This document shows positions 27,901 to 42,900 of a DNA stretch of 64,000 nucleotides, piece after piece. The notes under the pieces were generated by a model, which was given only the letters and a program-made list of their open reading frames with translations, ran no database searches and was not told where the DNA came from. Position numbers and translations under genes: made by a program. This DNA is from Edolisoma coerulescens (Eukaryota > Chordata > Aves > Passeriformes > Campephagidae). The DNA lies in NCBI GenBank assembly GCA_013397115.1, contig VWZW01005525.1:1659736-1723735 (forward strand), read 5' to 3'. Position 1 is the stretch's first letter; each line of letters opens with the position of its first letter.

Positions 27901-30900
27901 ACATTTTCTTCATGGTTCTTAAGCTATTCATGGTTTGGTTTATTTAACATTGCACTCAAAAATACCTGAAGAATGTTTATATAGTTGTTTTCTTTTTAAA
28001 ACGATCCATATGCAATTTATGCAGCTTTGATATCTGTTTCCCTCCCAGAATATGTATAAATATGTATCTTAATAGTAGCAAATTTTAGAAATGAAGTGCA
28101 GGGAACAGACCACACAGTGGTATAGAGGAATTTTTTGGCTGTTTGCCACTGTAGAAGACCAGCTTTTGAGAGAGAACAAATGCTGCAAAATAATTTTGTG
28201 AATAACCTAAGAACTTATGAAGGTTTTTAGTTGATTAGCAGCTGGAAAATCAAGTTCTGAATGAAATCTTGCATAAACCTCAAAAAATTTCAAGACTGCA
28301 AAATCAAGTGATTTCTTCAGAAATGCTTAAGAGTGGACCGTTACTAGAGGAAACTTTCACTGTTCAGAATATTTACCTAGAACCCAGAGAAGTGGCTGTC
28401 AGTGTGCATCTGCCTGCAATTACCACTTCCCAGAGCTACAGGCCAACTGCCTGTTCAGAAATGTTTTGGAATAAATATGAGTAAAATCAAGAGACAGCAA
28501 ATGGCCTACCAGAGCAATGACTGCAGTGGATAGTACGTAGGAAAAATATTGTCTTTTTCCTGCCCTCAATTTTCATGTTTAGTCTCAAATTTCATTTCAT
28601 TTGTAATGAATTCAGAGTTCATACAGTTTAAAGAAAAATAATTTTAGATTTTCCTTTGATTTTTAAGTGTGCTTTATATTGGAAGATAAAGGCCAGTAAA
28701 AACCATCAGGCCTTGTACATCCTAAATGCTACATGTGTAATATCTCCAGGAGAGTCTGTCCCAAGCCCACTAACTGACATGACAGCAAATCCAGGGAAGC
28801 CAGCTCTTTATTACATCTGTGGAATAGAACAGAGCATCTATCACCCTACATTGAATGAATACAGCCTCATTTAAACAACAACGAGATTTTACTTGAGCTA
28901 CCATCATTTAGATCACTAAAACAGAACAATTTCTTAAAATTAAATATACCTTTCACAATGAATGTAGATTATTTACGTATTACATTTCATCATTTGTCAG
29001 TTCTAGAAAAATAGACCATCTGACATGGTGTGTTGTTTATATAATAAACACTAGAGTCTCATTGAAACAAAACGAAGGTTTTACTCTAAATCAAGAAAAC
29101 ATTGTCTTTACTTACCCTAGGGTTTGCAAAACATTCCTCTTAACAAAACAAAAATATAAGATCTTAATTGTTTTGAAAGTATTTCTTTAGAAGAAATAGG
29201 TACCTTAGCTGAACAAAACCACTTCATCTCCCCCTTTTTTACCTGCACTAAGACATTGAAGTGTATAAAAATAGGGTTTGCTACAGGCAATTTACTTTAT
29301 ATTGCCAGTGTAACTTCACTCCTTGGTTCCCCTAAGAATCAGTCACCTGTTGTCTGGCTCATTCCAAGAATCCTCCCCTTAGCTGCATATTCATTTACCA
29401 GCTACCCTCATTAGTAAAGGCTGTAACATTTCATGAAAGATCTCATGAGAAGGACAGCTGTTTAGCAACATGCCTGATCTGGAAGTTTCAACTATCATTT
29501 ACATTCAACTGGCCCTTGGGCATAAGGAATCAATAAGAGGAAAGAGAATGCTTCTTTGGGAAAAAAAAACACAACAACAACAACATCCTAATTATTAGAA
29601 AAATAATGCACAAGCCTTAGCTTCCTCCTAACAGCTGTCTTTAAATCTCTTGCAGCAGCTAACTGTTGGATTTATTCAACTGCTTTTTTTTCCCCCACAT
29701 TTAAGATCTTTATTTACTTGACAGATTATGTTGTACGTAATTACACACTTTTTGGTAAAAGACAGGCACATTATAATTTCCATTTAGAAAGAAAACTAAT
29801 GCAGAAAAAGGTGAAACTACCAGTTTGAGGTCATGAGCAACATGGATTCATCCCAGCTTGTATATGAAAGAAAAAACACATCACAGACGGTATTGCAAAG
29901 CAAATGGAGAAATATATTTTACAAGTGGGGTAAGGAGTCAGATGTTTCCTCTGCTGTGGGGTTTTCTGGATGTTCTCCCCAGTTCTTACAGTTTTTATTC
30001 TCTATCAGCTTAAAAGATTCTTTCCTGCTATGCAACAGAATATGTTAATTGTTGCTTCAAGTGAGATTTACAGTTCGACTCACAAAATTAAGATAATTTT
30101 TGCCTTCTTTTTCTCTCTTTATAATCTGTACCCATGAATACTCAAGTTTGGCAAAAAATTTCTTACTGCAGTTAACACTAAAAGCATTAATCAGGGGCAG
30201 AGCTAAAAAGATATAATTGCTACATTCTTGTTAAAATAGCCCGATAATAGCTCCCAAAGCAGCATGTGTTAATAATGGCAGAGACTGGCAATGCCATCTT
30301 CTTGATCAGAGTGCTCAAAAAGTCCTGGGATGTTTTTTCTCACTCCCAAAAGGCAGTCTCTCACATGCACATCTGGTAAGTGCTCTACACTGAATAATCA
30401 GCCATCGTGATAATTGTGTCTGCATGACCCAGCACTAACCCTGCTGTAGAGAGGTGCCAGTCCCTTCCCACTGGCAGGAGGGCAGTTTTCAGAAAAGCTG
30501 TGTCATCATCACTATAGAAAAACACAATCACATGGAGCATTTTACTCAGAGGCTGTTGATAGTCAATGAGAAAATATAATCAAAGCATTTTTATTATTCG
30601 AGTTTGCATTTTTCAGTGTTTTCCTGCATTTGTGAAGCTCATTAAGCTGTTTAAAATAAACAATTAGAGAGTAATGAATATTCATTATTCTCTGTACAGA
30701 AAAAACCATTGCCTGCAAATGCTGCAACTAATCACAGATCTATCTTTTAACATAAAACTGCTTTTGACATTTTTTTAAATAAAATATTTCTTTAAAAAGA
30801 AAAGACAGCAACTGGACTTGCTGTCTATTAAATAGTATAGTTCACATTGAGTACCATTCTAGAGGGGAAAAGCATATAAAACTCTAATATTATCTAAGAA

Positions 30901-33900
30901 AAATCTTACAATCTAATAGATCTCTGGTGAAGTCTACTTATGGTGATATAAAAAGGAAAGTTATTGACCATTTATTCTAAACTTTTATATGTCTTGCATG
31001 AAGCACCTCGCCTTCACTTTATCAATCAGACCAATATTCAGATTACCTGTTTAAATAGTACCACTTTAAAAGGGAACTAAATTTCCAAAAATTTCCAGGA
31101 CATGGGAATTTCATTATCTTCAGAGCACTCTGCAGGGTCTGCTCTAATTAAATGTGGAACACAGTTGGGCTACATTTCAGTTCTTCGGTTACTGAAAATT
31201 TTACTTCCGTGTCTGATATTGTGGAATGTTTGTTAGTGAGACTTGGACTGTGGAAAAATGTGGGGTTTAAATGTGCTCCCAGATTCCAGTGGGTCAGATC
31301 CAAAAGTACTCTTATATTTTGCTGAATTGTGTTAAAAATAAGAAAGGTGGCAGATGTAGAGAGGAATTTTGAATCTCATTTAATATCTGGTATTTAAGAC
31401 CTAATAAGATAAAATATCATTAACAATGCAACGTTACCAGTAATCATCTTACACATGCAAAAATGAAGAATAAAATACTATAACTACTAAAAGCAACAAG
31501 TGAAACCAATAAAAGATGCAAGATTCTCAACTAATATATGAGAATGATCCTCAGAAAAAAAAAAATAATTAATAAGACCATGCTGGTTTCTGTCTGCTGA
31601 ACAGCTGACCCAATAAGATTCAGCATGAATATCAGAGTACAAGTCATGCAGAAAAGCAAAACGAACTAATGGTCCCATGGTCTATTTCATATTATCCTGC
31701 TCATTTCAATAACAGTGTCAGAGCTGCTCCATTGCTACTTGCAAAACAGTCTTTAATAAACTCAGTTTAAGACTCTCCTAGAACAGACACCACCAATATT
31801 ACCACACAAAAACCCCACATTTTAAATCTAATCTGTTTTGTAAAGAAGTTATTACAGCTTCATGGAGAGGGCACTTGTCTTATTGCCATGCCTACACTCA
31901 CGACTCCTCTGCTGCAAGACCTTGGAAAGCTGCTTCACACCTCCCTGCCGTTGTTTCTCTTGCCATCTTCCATTTGCTCTCTATTAGGACTGTGAACACT
32001 CCAGGGTTTGAATTCTTTACAGTGTGCTTCTGTTGAGATGTACAGCATCTCTCATAAAAAAATGCCCCTAACTTACTTGAGCCTGCCAACACCACTGCAG
32101 CACAAATTAAAAAAATATTAACACACCATTGTACAAGTAGGTTCAGTCTGCCAAAGAGCTAAATAGCAAATTGTGATTTAAAAATATACACTATTATACT
32201 GAGAACAGCAATTTGAGTTAAATTGTTTTCCCTCTCAATCACTCTTGTCTACCCGTTTATCTAGTAAGTTGCAAGTCCAAAGGACAGGTCCTACTTCTCA
32301 TTGCAGCAGTGTCACCAGTGTTTGATGTTCATTCAAAACTGACCAAAGTTTTAGAATGCAGCTTTCATTCAAATAATTTTCTTCTCTCTTTACCCACTGT
32401 AAATCTCAATTTTGCATTTTGGTGGGAAGAGATATCTGGCACGTGAATGGCCTTTGTCTAGGCTGAGAGAGAAAATAAATACTTTCAGGTGTTTATTTCA
32501 AGGAGAATTAAGCAATCTAAGCCAACCTACAGTGTTGACTAAAGTGACTTCCAACTAAATGAAATTACCACCAATTAATTTTGAATAGGTATACACTTTG
32601 CACATATTCACATCATAATTCTGAAGTGCAGTGTGGAGAAATTCTACTGAAGTAAGCTATGTCAGTGGGACACTACATGTTATTAAGAGTATCCATTCAG
32701 TTAGTGGTTTTCTACTATACAGCTCCCAAGTTCATTATAAAACTAAAGCATCTTCTGAAGTCTGTTTTAAAATGGAATAATAATAATAATTGCTCAAGCC
32801 ACTGGCATAACTGATACATTTTTCTGTAGATACAAAAGAAGAAAAATAAAAAAGAAGTATTTTTTTCTCTGACAGAGCAGAAAGGAAACCAGGCATCTTT
32901 CCCATGCTAAACATCCACATTCTCATTACCATGAATAACAGCCAAAGCAAAGTAACATTCAGTAGCATTAGCAATAAGCCTCAGATTCACAGAACCATTT
33001 GCCTCTGACTTAATTAGTTTCTTCTGTAAGAATTAAACTGTATTTTCCTCACATAAGAATGTCTTTCTGAATTTTATTGCAGTCTGATATTAGTATTCAA
33101 ATCCAACAACCCCTCCTGGGCACAGCAGAATGACTCCTTTTGTTTTAGCACAAGAAAACACAATGCAGCCTCCAAGTGTATATTTTCACTGGGAGAAGGA
33201 AGATAGCTCCAAATAAGCCAGAGAACAATATTGTAATATTATATTCCATAATAACATTAATATTTAAGACAAACATAAAGGAAACTAGCTAAAATACAGA
33301 CTCCACTCAAAGGATCTGCTCTTTTGTTTTGCAGCTTTACCCATCCGAGCAGCCACAGCTCACCTGTGGAGTCAGGGCGATGTGTTCAGGTGCGTTACTG
33401 GAACACCCAGGTCAGCAAAGCCTGTGGCAGAGGTTCTCAGCCTGCATGCCCTGAGGCCACAGGACACAGTGCACTGTGACCCAAAGGCTGCACAAAGACC
33501 AAGTCTGAAGCAGTTGCATTTCTACTCCATGAACTGAAACACGGTGCCACTGTCTCCTCCTTGGTGTCTGACATCCTTAGTGTATTCTTCACACAACAAG
33601 CCTTACTACACAGCAACTCATAAATTATTTGGCTGGGATTTGCCCCATACTGAACATAATAATGAAACCTTGACATCTTCAATTTTTGCCAACCCTTCTG
33701 TAGCTTCTTCCGTGTGTAAAACTGGTTAGTTGCAACTTTCTGCAAGTTATTTTCTGGCTATTACTACAGACAGGAAACATGAGACATTTGAATATAGAAA
33801 TTGCACCCAGTATATTAAACCACCACATTTTCCTCATGAGCTCTCATCAAATATCCCTGCTGTTTCTTTTAAATAACTAGTCTTTCATGACATATGCAAA

Positions 33901-36900
33901 GAAGGGCTCAAGATTAAAAAGGATCACTAATTATCAATTTCTTCAGAAATCAAGTCCCCAGAAGTGCCTGTCCCAAGAACCCAGGACATACAAATCCTGC
34001 TGTACCCACATTGCTGCCTATTAGTGACTGTTTCATTGTAATTACTACACTTTCTCAAACACAACTACTACTTATTTGAAAGAGGAATTTGATACAGCAT
34101 ATTAGGGCAAAGTCCAGTAAAAGGAAGAATCCAAGAGTTCATCAAAGAGTACATGAGCAAATAATAGTTTTGTACCACTGTTATAGGCATGATCAGAGAA
34201 CAAGCTAACCAAAGAAAACAGAAATTCTGTAAGAAAAGGGAACAAGCCTGGCTCACAGAATAAGGTTGTTATAACAAAATGCTACCATCAACACATAATT
34301 CAAGATGGTTTGGACCAAATTTTCAGGATGTATGGTATTGACCCAAGGAAAATCCGTCATTTAATGGTTGGCTGCCCACAGCATGCACAAGTGAATTATA
34401 CCAATGCTTCAGTGCATTTGCTAAGTGCTTGCGCTGAAAAATCTGTTGGAACACTTTTATTTGAGAACGTGAATTACAGGATTAATACAAGGCCAACAAA
34501 ACAACAGCAAATCCAAAAATCAGGCTCCTGTGACATTAGGCAGACTAACTGGCAGTTCTCCAGGGCAAGAGCCAGTTCTGGCAGTCCATGAAGACCCAAC
34601 CCTTCAGCTGTTATTGCCAGCTCTGGCTGTAAGGAATAAGAGCAACAGCCCTAAGGAATTCCATTATGACTGTCAAGATGCTGATCCTAGACAGACTCAG
34701 GTATTATACATTTGCCCAGTTCCACCTCCAGAAACAAAATACAGTACTAGGAGAAGCTACTCTCAAAATATGTTAAAGATGAAAAACTGACACCTTTGTC
34801 ACTACAAAATCCAATGTCTACTCAGACTCAGAAATGTTTGATATACAGGGTAACAGAAGGGAACCTCAGTACTCCCATCATCGAACTGTCTCACTTCTAA
34901 TGTGTTCAGCTAAATTCACTTATCAAATACAAGTTGTACTTAGACATTAACACTGCTGCATTGATAAACCTGGTAATAATTTAGGGAGTGCCTCTGGATT
35001 ATACAGGTATAACAGAAACCACTCAATGAATGTGCTTTAAATGTTAATGATAATTAAAATCAACAACATTGTGCCTTCTGGGAGCAACCATTTTACTTTG
35101 CCATTATCTGTCACATTCTTTTCATTTTTTACCTTTAGAATGTCTGACAAAATGTTCTAATATAGAGAATTCAGCAAAGAGCCCTGTCCCACATTCTGCT
35201 GGTGTAGAACTAAGGAAGTGTAGAACTAAGAAACTTCCTTCCTATTTCTCCACAAAGTTTGGTGTTTTACATAATGTTTCAGTCATACTATGTTTGGTCT
35301 GACATTTTCCCCCACAGTAGCTTGTATTTGATATTTATAAACAGTGAAAAAGAACTGCTGCTTTCAAGAGGTTAAATGGTTACAATCACAGCCTTGTTTT
35401 TCTAGCAGGACGTGGGGAAATACAGCCATTTCCAAAGAAGCAGTTTTGGGAATGTTGGAACCACTGGGGTTGGAAGGGACCTCAGGAGGTCTTTAGTCCA
35501 ACCTCTGGCTGAAAACAGGATCAAAACTCAATTCCCATAACATTGTTCAAAAAGGGACTTTTTGTAAATAAGCAAGCAGTTTAACCTACTTGAGTACCAT
35601 AAATAGTATCGTATAATTGTTATAATTGAAGATTATTTCAAAGCATAACTACAAGCCAAATTTTAGGTTGTTTAATTTTTAACTGTGCATTCCCCGATCA
35701 AGACATTTGTGAGTTGCTTGTAGGTTTATCTTTAGTTCTAAATTCCCAAAGGTTTCAGTATTTACCTTCTAAAGGGTTTATATTCACAAATGACTGGTAT
35801 CTGTTGCTATTCTTTTTACATGGATCTTACAAATAATACTTTCTTGAAAGATTTGTGTATATTTATAGGCACATACAAAGTAGAATCATAACAATTATAA
35901 ATAATAACAAAATAAATAAGAAAGCTTTAGAAAAATGAGGAGGTGTTTGATGCTATAGTTGAAACATAGGCTTGTAAGTATGCCAGATATATTTAGACTG
36001 CACTACATTAGAGTGTCTGAGTAATGCTTCCTTTTGAACAGTGGCCACTGAGTATCTAGAGCCAGCCAGGAGGAGCCATTAGGCCCAATAACTCCAGAGG
36101 AATTTAGACCAGAGGACTCGGACTTTTCATACCCTCTGAAATGTGCAATTTTATGAGCATTAACTAGGATATTTGACAGTCTCCAAGATTTCTATTTAAC
36201 TAGACAATTCAAAGGGGGTTTGGTGATGTTACAGTAATTAACATTCAGTCTGTTTTCATAACTGCTCAGTTGTGAAAACCCAAAGTTTAGAACCATGCTC
36301 TGAAGAACTGACCACTTGGGCAAACCAAAAGACAGCATTGCGATCGTGAAGAACCATGGACTCACCTAAACCAATCTTTTGTTTATCATTCTTCCAGCTT
36401 GGCAAATAAGACTGTAATGAAAGGCTAAAAGACATTTTTGGAATGGTTTTCTATCATTTGTTTTAAAAATTCATGTGTTTACAAGCTACTAATGTATTTA
36501 AAGATCCACTGTGTTAAGCTTTCAGCAATACCTAGAGGATGCAATTAAGCTTGCACTCAATTTTAATTTAAGTATGGAAGATTTATAACTTTTTAAATTG
36601 TTATTGTGCTGCCTGTTTACTCACAAATTTGCTGAGGATGCCATAGAAAATACTGAGGCAAGTACTATATTAATTATTCTAATTATATTAGTTTTTATTT
36701 TATGCATAGAATAAATGTTACCGTGAATTTCTTGTTGTAGTTATTTAAAGTTGTCTTCCTCTGGCATGAATACTGAGATACTTTTGCTGCAATAAATGCT
36801 GGCATTTCCAATTCAGGTGTATTCAGAGGAGGAGATTGACATTGTTCCTAACAAGGGAAAAAAAAGAAGGGTTGGTGACACACATGGCAAATAGCTTAAA

Positions 36901-39900
36901 AATACAAAAAATACATTTCGTGGGCCCAAAATACAAACCTTTGAAGAGCAGGCAAGAAAATAATAAAGGTCCTGTCATCCTCCTAGGAAAAACATTTGAT
37001 TTCAAATTGACTGCACGGACAGTACCAGTTCATCTGGTGATTCCTGGGATTTTTGATTTTCTGCACTAAGTTCTTCCAGGGAGTTTTCAATGGCACTGCC
37101 ATAAATGATGTGTCTCTACTACTCTTACTATTGCAGTAAGTTTGAAAAACTACAAAGCTTTAAGGGCAAATAAGCTCTAAAGAACAGAGTTTTCACAGAA
37201 AACACTAGATTATTCAGTAGATTAGGGATATTAGACCAAAGAGAAATGCTCAAATAACAGGCTTTTTCAGTCTGTAGCTAAATTCAGTAGTGCAGAAAAA
37301 ATGTTTGTATGAATTGGAAATAGAGTTTTCTTCCCTCTTGCAGGTAAAATTATAAAAAACTTTTTCTTTTGGATTTAATTCATTAAGCTCAATGTTCAGT
37401 ATTGGAGTCATTTTAGAGTGAAGGAAACATTTATAAACAGCTACAGAAGAGTAATCTCCATCCTTTTTTGACCCAACAGCCAGTGATCACCTTATGTGGT
37501 TTCTCCCTTAGCCAATTCCCATAGATGCTGATCCAATCCAGACGTCATTTTTACACATTCACCTAAGCAAGGAAAAGGAGCCAGATGCCAAAACTTGAAC
37601 GGGCATTTCCTAATCTCCAGGCTGCCTCCATACTCACTCACTTTTCACCTAATTTTGCTCCATGCAAAATAGACCAAGAGCATATAGGTCTGTGGGCAAC
37701 CCACCACTGAAGGATGGGAGGGGAATTGTCTTGAAAGGCAGGATTCAGAGCCATACCCCATTGGCAAAAGAGTCCTGAGCACAAGTCCTCAACATGTGAG
37801 TGTCCTGACCAGGGAGCACCCTGAAAAAGGCCATCTCACATTGGTTTTCTGCAGCTTTGTATATCCAGTCCTTCAATTCCTTCACTTTCTTTAATGTGCC
37901 AAATCTGAAATACTTCAGAAACATGTAGTACCTTCAGCACTTCCATGCATTTTTCTGCTCTTGGTCCTTTTGCTTGAAAACTTTTGGCAGATGTGTCAAA
38001 AACCTATTGCATTGCACTACCCAAAAGCCATCGGGAAAGGGTTCAACAATAACAATAAAAAAATATCATGAAGATACATAAAAGAAATGTTCACACCAAT
38101 AATGGAACAATGAGCCCTTTCTCCCCTGTATCCAATCACACAGACAAAAGGCTAGCAAACCTATAAGAGTGTGTGTATCTTCATAACCACACCCCCAAAT
38201 ACAATTTCATGCTAAATTGCCTCTGTATTTGATACAAAGTAGTTAAATAACAGTATTCACACACACACAAAAGGTATTTGCTTGCTTTATATACTTGCTT
38301 TGCTTGCTTTATATACAAAAGGTATATGCTTGCTTCAGTTCATACAACTGAAGGAGCAGTGAGTTATATGGTGATTTTCATAGCATACACTGAAAGGAAG
38401 AAAGCTATTTTATGTGTAAGACCAGTCTTGGAAATAACCAAAGGACAACAACACAAGTCATCCACTTTTGCACACATTCCTGAATTATATTTTTAATTGA
38501 TTTTATATCATATAAACTATGATGGATTAGTGCTAATATACTGCTTGAAATGATAGTGCCAGCTGCAAAGATTGTGAACAAATAGAACGTTACTAAATAG
38601 GATATTTAATAAGCTGTTACCTTCATCAGGACACAGACACACAAAGAACAAGAGCCCTGCTTGCAGCAATATCTGGTACTGTGGAGGAGGGCAAAACCAA
38701 TACAGAAGATCTACGCATTTAAGAGTGTGATAGACTGGACCTAAACATCCTGTTCCTGCCTTGGTAAAAAAGGCAGGAAAAAATGGTAAAATACAAGCAT
38801 TAAAAATTCCTCTTTTATTTTTTTGCAGATAACTCTGCATTACTATATATTACAATGAAATTATAGTACACTGCATAGGGGCAACCACTGAAAAATATCC
38901 AAATGTGTAGGCTACTTAACCACTAGAGCTAGTCAGAGTTTCTACCCCTTGTCCAGGCTGCAGTGAATGTCACTTGCTACTCTTTCACAGTAACATTTTC
39001 CACATGGCATAAGCAGGCAAAACAGCCTGTACCACTAGCATCAATTTGTAAAGGAGACAGATTTGGTTGCAGAATTAATCTTGTGGGGGACTATTTTGCT
39101 CTTTGTCAAATTACTTTTTAACACACCAAGAAGTATAATGACATAGGGAAATAACGAGAAAATGAAGCAGCGGTGAATGAAGTGCTCAGAGACAAACAGC
39201 CAGCAGCTTTGTAAAGCCCAGGCAGCACTGACCAAATAATAAAGTCCTCTGATATCCAGCATTTTATGAAGAGAAGGCAGACAGTCCATAAGTTTCATTT
39301 TTATTTCCTGAGAAACTCTGACTGTCAGTATGAAGGATTTCTTCCATTACTTACAGCCTCTCTCTCTCACAAGGAAACAGTGAGATGCTCCAGAAAATGT
39401 TAAATATGAGCTTCCTGACACAAGATAAGACAAAGGATCAATAGACGACACTTTCGTTCCCTAATGTGGAGAAAAATCCTTTGTTCAAATAAATAAATTT
39501 ATTTTCCTTTCTAGAAAACAAACAAACAAACAAACAAAAAAACCACACCAAAAAAAACCAAAACACCCCAAACCAACTAATTAGCTAACAATTCTAGGTT
39601 CTGACTGAGGAAAATGCAGAAGAGATGCAGTCATAGCACAGTTCTTAAGGCTGCTGAGTGTGCAGCGACCCTTAGGGATCTCTTCCTCTCTTTTTATCCC
39701 TCTGAAAGCCTCCCCTCTGCCTTTTTCTCTTCCATAACCCAGGAAACATCAGCACTTCCTAGCACATGGGGATGCCCTTGTGTACATATTAATGTCCACG
39801 TCCTGCTATTGTCAAGGATATCCATCTGCTTGTGGTGGGAAAGGTGCCTCTGGACAAGGGCAGACCTTTGCCAGAGAAATATTTTGCTTCCCTTTTAAAG

Positions 39901-42900
39901 CAGCTATTTGGCTACCATATTTCCAAAGCCTATTAAATTAAATGATGGCTACTAACCCTAAAAGTCAACTGTGACCAAATGAATCAATAACAATTCTGAC
40001 CATCCTAAATCTGGTCAACCAACCTTTTATTCTCTATAAATCACTAACATCAGAGCATCTCTCAGATCATTCGCAACCACAGAAAAATGTACTTTAATGG
40101 CAATTGTAATTAGGATGCTAGCTAATGATCTGTAACTCTTGACTTTATTCCCCATGTTTTGCATGGAGAAGGACACTTCTTTTTACTAGTGCAGTAAAAC
40201 AAACGTCCTGAACGAAGAACAACCTTCCAAATGGGCTACTGTAGGATCTGAAAGATGAAATCTTACTGCTATTGATATTAACGGGAATTTGACCACAAAA
40301 CTACGTGGGGATAAGGTTTCACCCAACACATTCCCCCACTGCAATCCATTCCTTTTACTTCAAAGCCTTCATGATCTAGCTTGAGTCCAAGGTTTGTTAA
40401 TTCACTTTCATTTCACATTTTACAAGTCTGACATAACGAACCAAATTTGTCTTCAGTGAAATTCCAATTAAATTACATTATGTATGAGTTCGGTCTAGTA
40501 CTTAAAAAGAAAATTAACCTTTACTTCAATCTTTCCTCATTTCTCAAGGCAGAAAAAAGAATTAGCATGGTGACACTGCAACAATAAAATTATTTTTAAA
40601 TTTGCTACACTCCTAGAATTCTTGTTTTCTTCTTGTTTGCTTTACAAAATGTTTATTACCTTAGAGCAACTATATAATTAAGATTGGTCTTAACTACAAG
40701 CCTTAAAAATAACAGTATAGCTGTCACTGGCTTCCTTATTGTACTCTACATTTATTAGCATGAAATCTTTATGTTTCAATAAAAACAGAAGCTCTTAATT
40801 GCAGAGCCAGTCTGAAAGTATAACAATGATCTCCTGACAGCACTGATAACTTTTTCAGAAATTCATGCTCCAGCAATATTGCAAAAAGGAGTTTATGTAA
40901 AAGAAAACTAAGGCAGTTGCCTTCTCATTGACTTTTGGAGGAATTTTGGAGAAAGAAAAAGGCATTTCTTGCTTTGAAAAGAAAATTATGAAAACATATT
41001 TTCTGAGCTATCTGAATCTGTAGGTCTCCTCACACTGTTGAAGAATGTACATAAAGGGTAATTTGGTTTACTTTTAATGCTGATGTGAAACTCTCAGGAA
41101 GGTTCACAGGATTTTGTTCATGGTTTTGATGCATTTCTGGTTTAGAGAACTTCTTTGCATTCCCTGTATTTATATTTTTATGGCCTATAAGATAAAATAA
41201 AGCAGTAGTTACAAGGTTTACTTTCGGTTGTTTTTTGGGTTTTTTTGTATTAATTTCTTTGTTCTATTCTCCCTCCAGCAGATTCACTGAAAATATTATA
41301 AGTTTATTGCAAAAATATATCCTTGGAAGGATTTCAAATATAAACACACATTCTATCATGGAATCATGCTGAGTCTGAGAGCGACAGCTCCATCTGGTGT
41401 ATCCACTCCCCCCTCCCCCCCAACCCAGACTGTTATTAAACAGTAATTCTTATATGTAACAACCTGGAAAATAATTTCTGGCAATGAAAATGAAACATGA
41501 CTGAAAAAAAAATCATGAGCTACAGTTTTTCTTGGGAAAGGATAGTATTTACGAGTCATCTTTCATAATCTAAATATCAAGATGAAGAAGCGGCAAACAG
41601 CGCAATGTTGCTGTTAAAAATTCAAGCTTTCTGTGCCTCACAGGAAGGCACATGCTGCACATCCTGCCACGGTCCCAGTGTGGTCACAGTTCACACACAG
41701 CCTAATCCAGACCCTCGGGAATCAGCAGGAATCCCTCACTTTACTTCAGAGAGCTTTAGATCAGACTCGTAGTTCTCCTGACATATGAATTAATTCCTTT
41801 GCCTGTGCACATTAAACCCATCACTGCGAGGCTCAGGCGGGTGCAGAACGAGGGAACAGCTTCGTCCAGCTGCACTGCAGGGCCTATTTCATGGCTCAGT
41901 GGCACAAGCTGGGCACAGCACACCTGGCATCCCCACCAAACCCCCATCACTTACAGTCTGTGCTGAGGTATTGAATACCACTGCTGCTCACTATGCTCCA
42001 ACCTGAGAAATTAGTGGATAATTTTGTCAGATATAGATCAGAGGAAAATTTCATCATCCGTTACTTCAAGGTCAAATACCATTCATCAAATAACCAGCCT
42101 GCCATTTAAAATATCCTCTGACTTACAGCTTCCATTGAGAGATAATAGAATATAATAAATTTTTTTTCTCTTAGCACAGTTTTACTTGATGGTGCCAAGT
42201 CCATAAACACATGTCCACAGACTACAGCAGTCTTCTTTTCACAGGTCCTTCCAGGGCCCAGCTGTTAGCTGATCAACTTGTTATAGCAAAAGTTGTAATA
42301 TTTTTGCACTGTTTGGAGGAGGCCAAGTATTCCATCAACAGCCCATTGAAATGCACTGCTCTCACTGGGATATTTACCATGGTATCGGCGCATTTGAGCA
42401 AATACCACAAGTACCAGAACAGCAACAAGTGCCTCGTTGATGGATATTGCAGAGACACCTGGGGCTGTTTAGCCTCTTAAGGCTCCAAGAAGACCTAACA
42501 GCAGCCCTCCAGTAATTAAAGGGCCTACAAGAGAGCTGGAGAGAGACTTGTTGCAAAGGCACAGTGACAGGACAAGGTGTAATGGCTTTACCATGGCTTA
42601 CCTACAGAGAGGAAATTTGTATGAGATATACAGAAGAAATTCTTTTCTGTGAGGGTGTTGAGGCACTGGAAGAGGTTGTCCAGAGAAGCTGTGGCTCCCT
42701 CATCCCTGGAAGGGTTCAAGGCCAGGTTGGATAGGGCTTTGAGCAACCTGATCTAGTGGAAAGTGTCCCTGCCCAGGGCAGGGCAGTGGAAGCTGGATGA
42801 TCTCTAAGGTCCCTCTTCCAGCCCAAACCATTCTGTGATTGTGTATTACCAGTTTGTAACCTGCGATGACACAGTAACTCAGCATTACCAGACACTGATA

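Larger units (their letters stand above)
27359..36721 (-). other. DNTT: DNTT intron 3
   Basis: At 9.4 kb this is the longest intron with both ends in the window, in phase 0, bounded by GTAACA and CCCAG. It contains a small CR1 remnant (35448-35525), a 16-bp tandem duplication (35202-35233), short simple repeats such as (AAT)n near 32777, and no supported gene. Confidence 0.92.
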
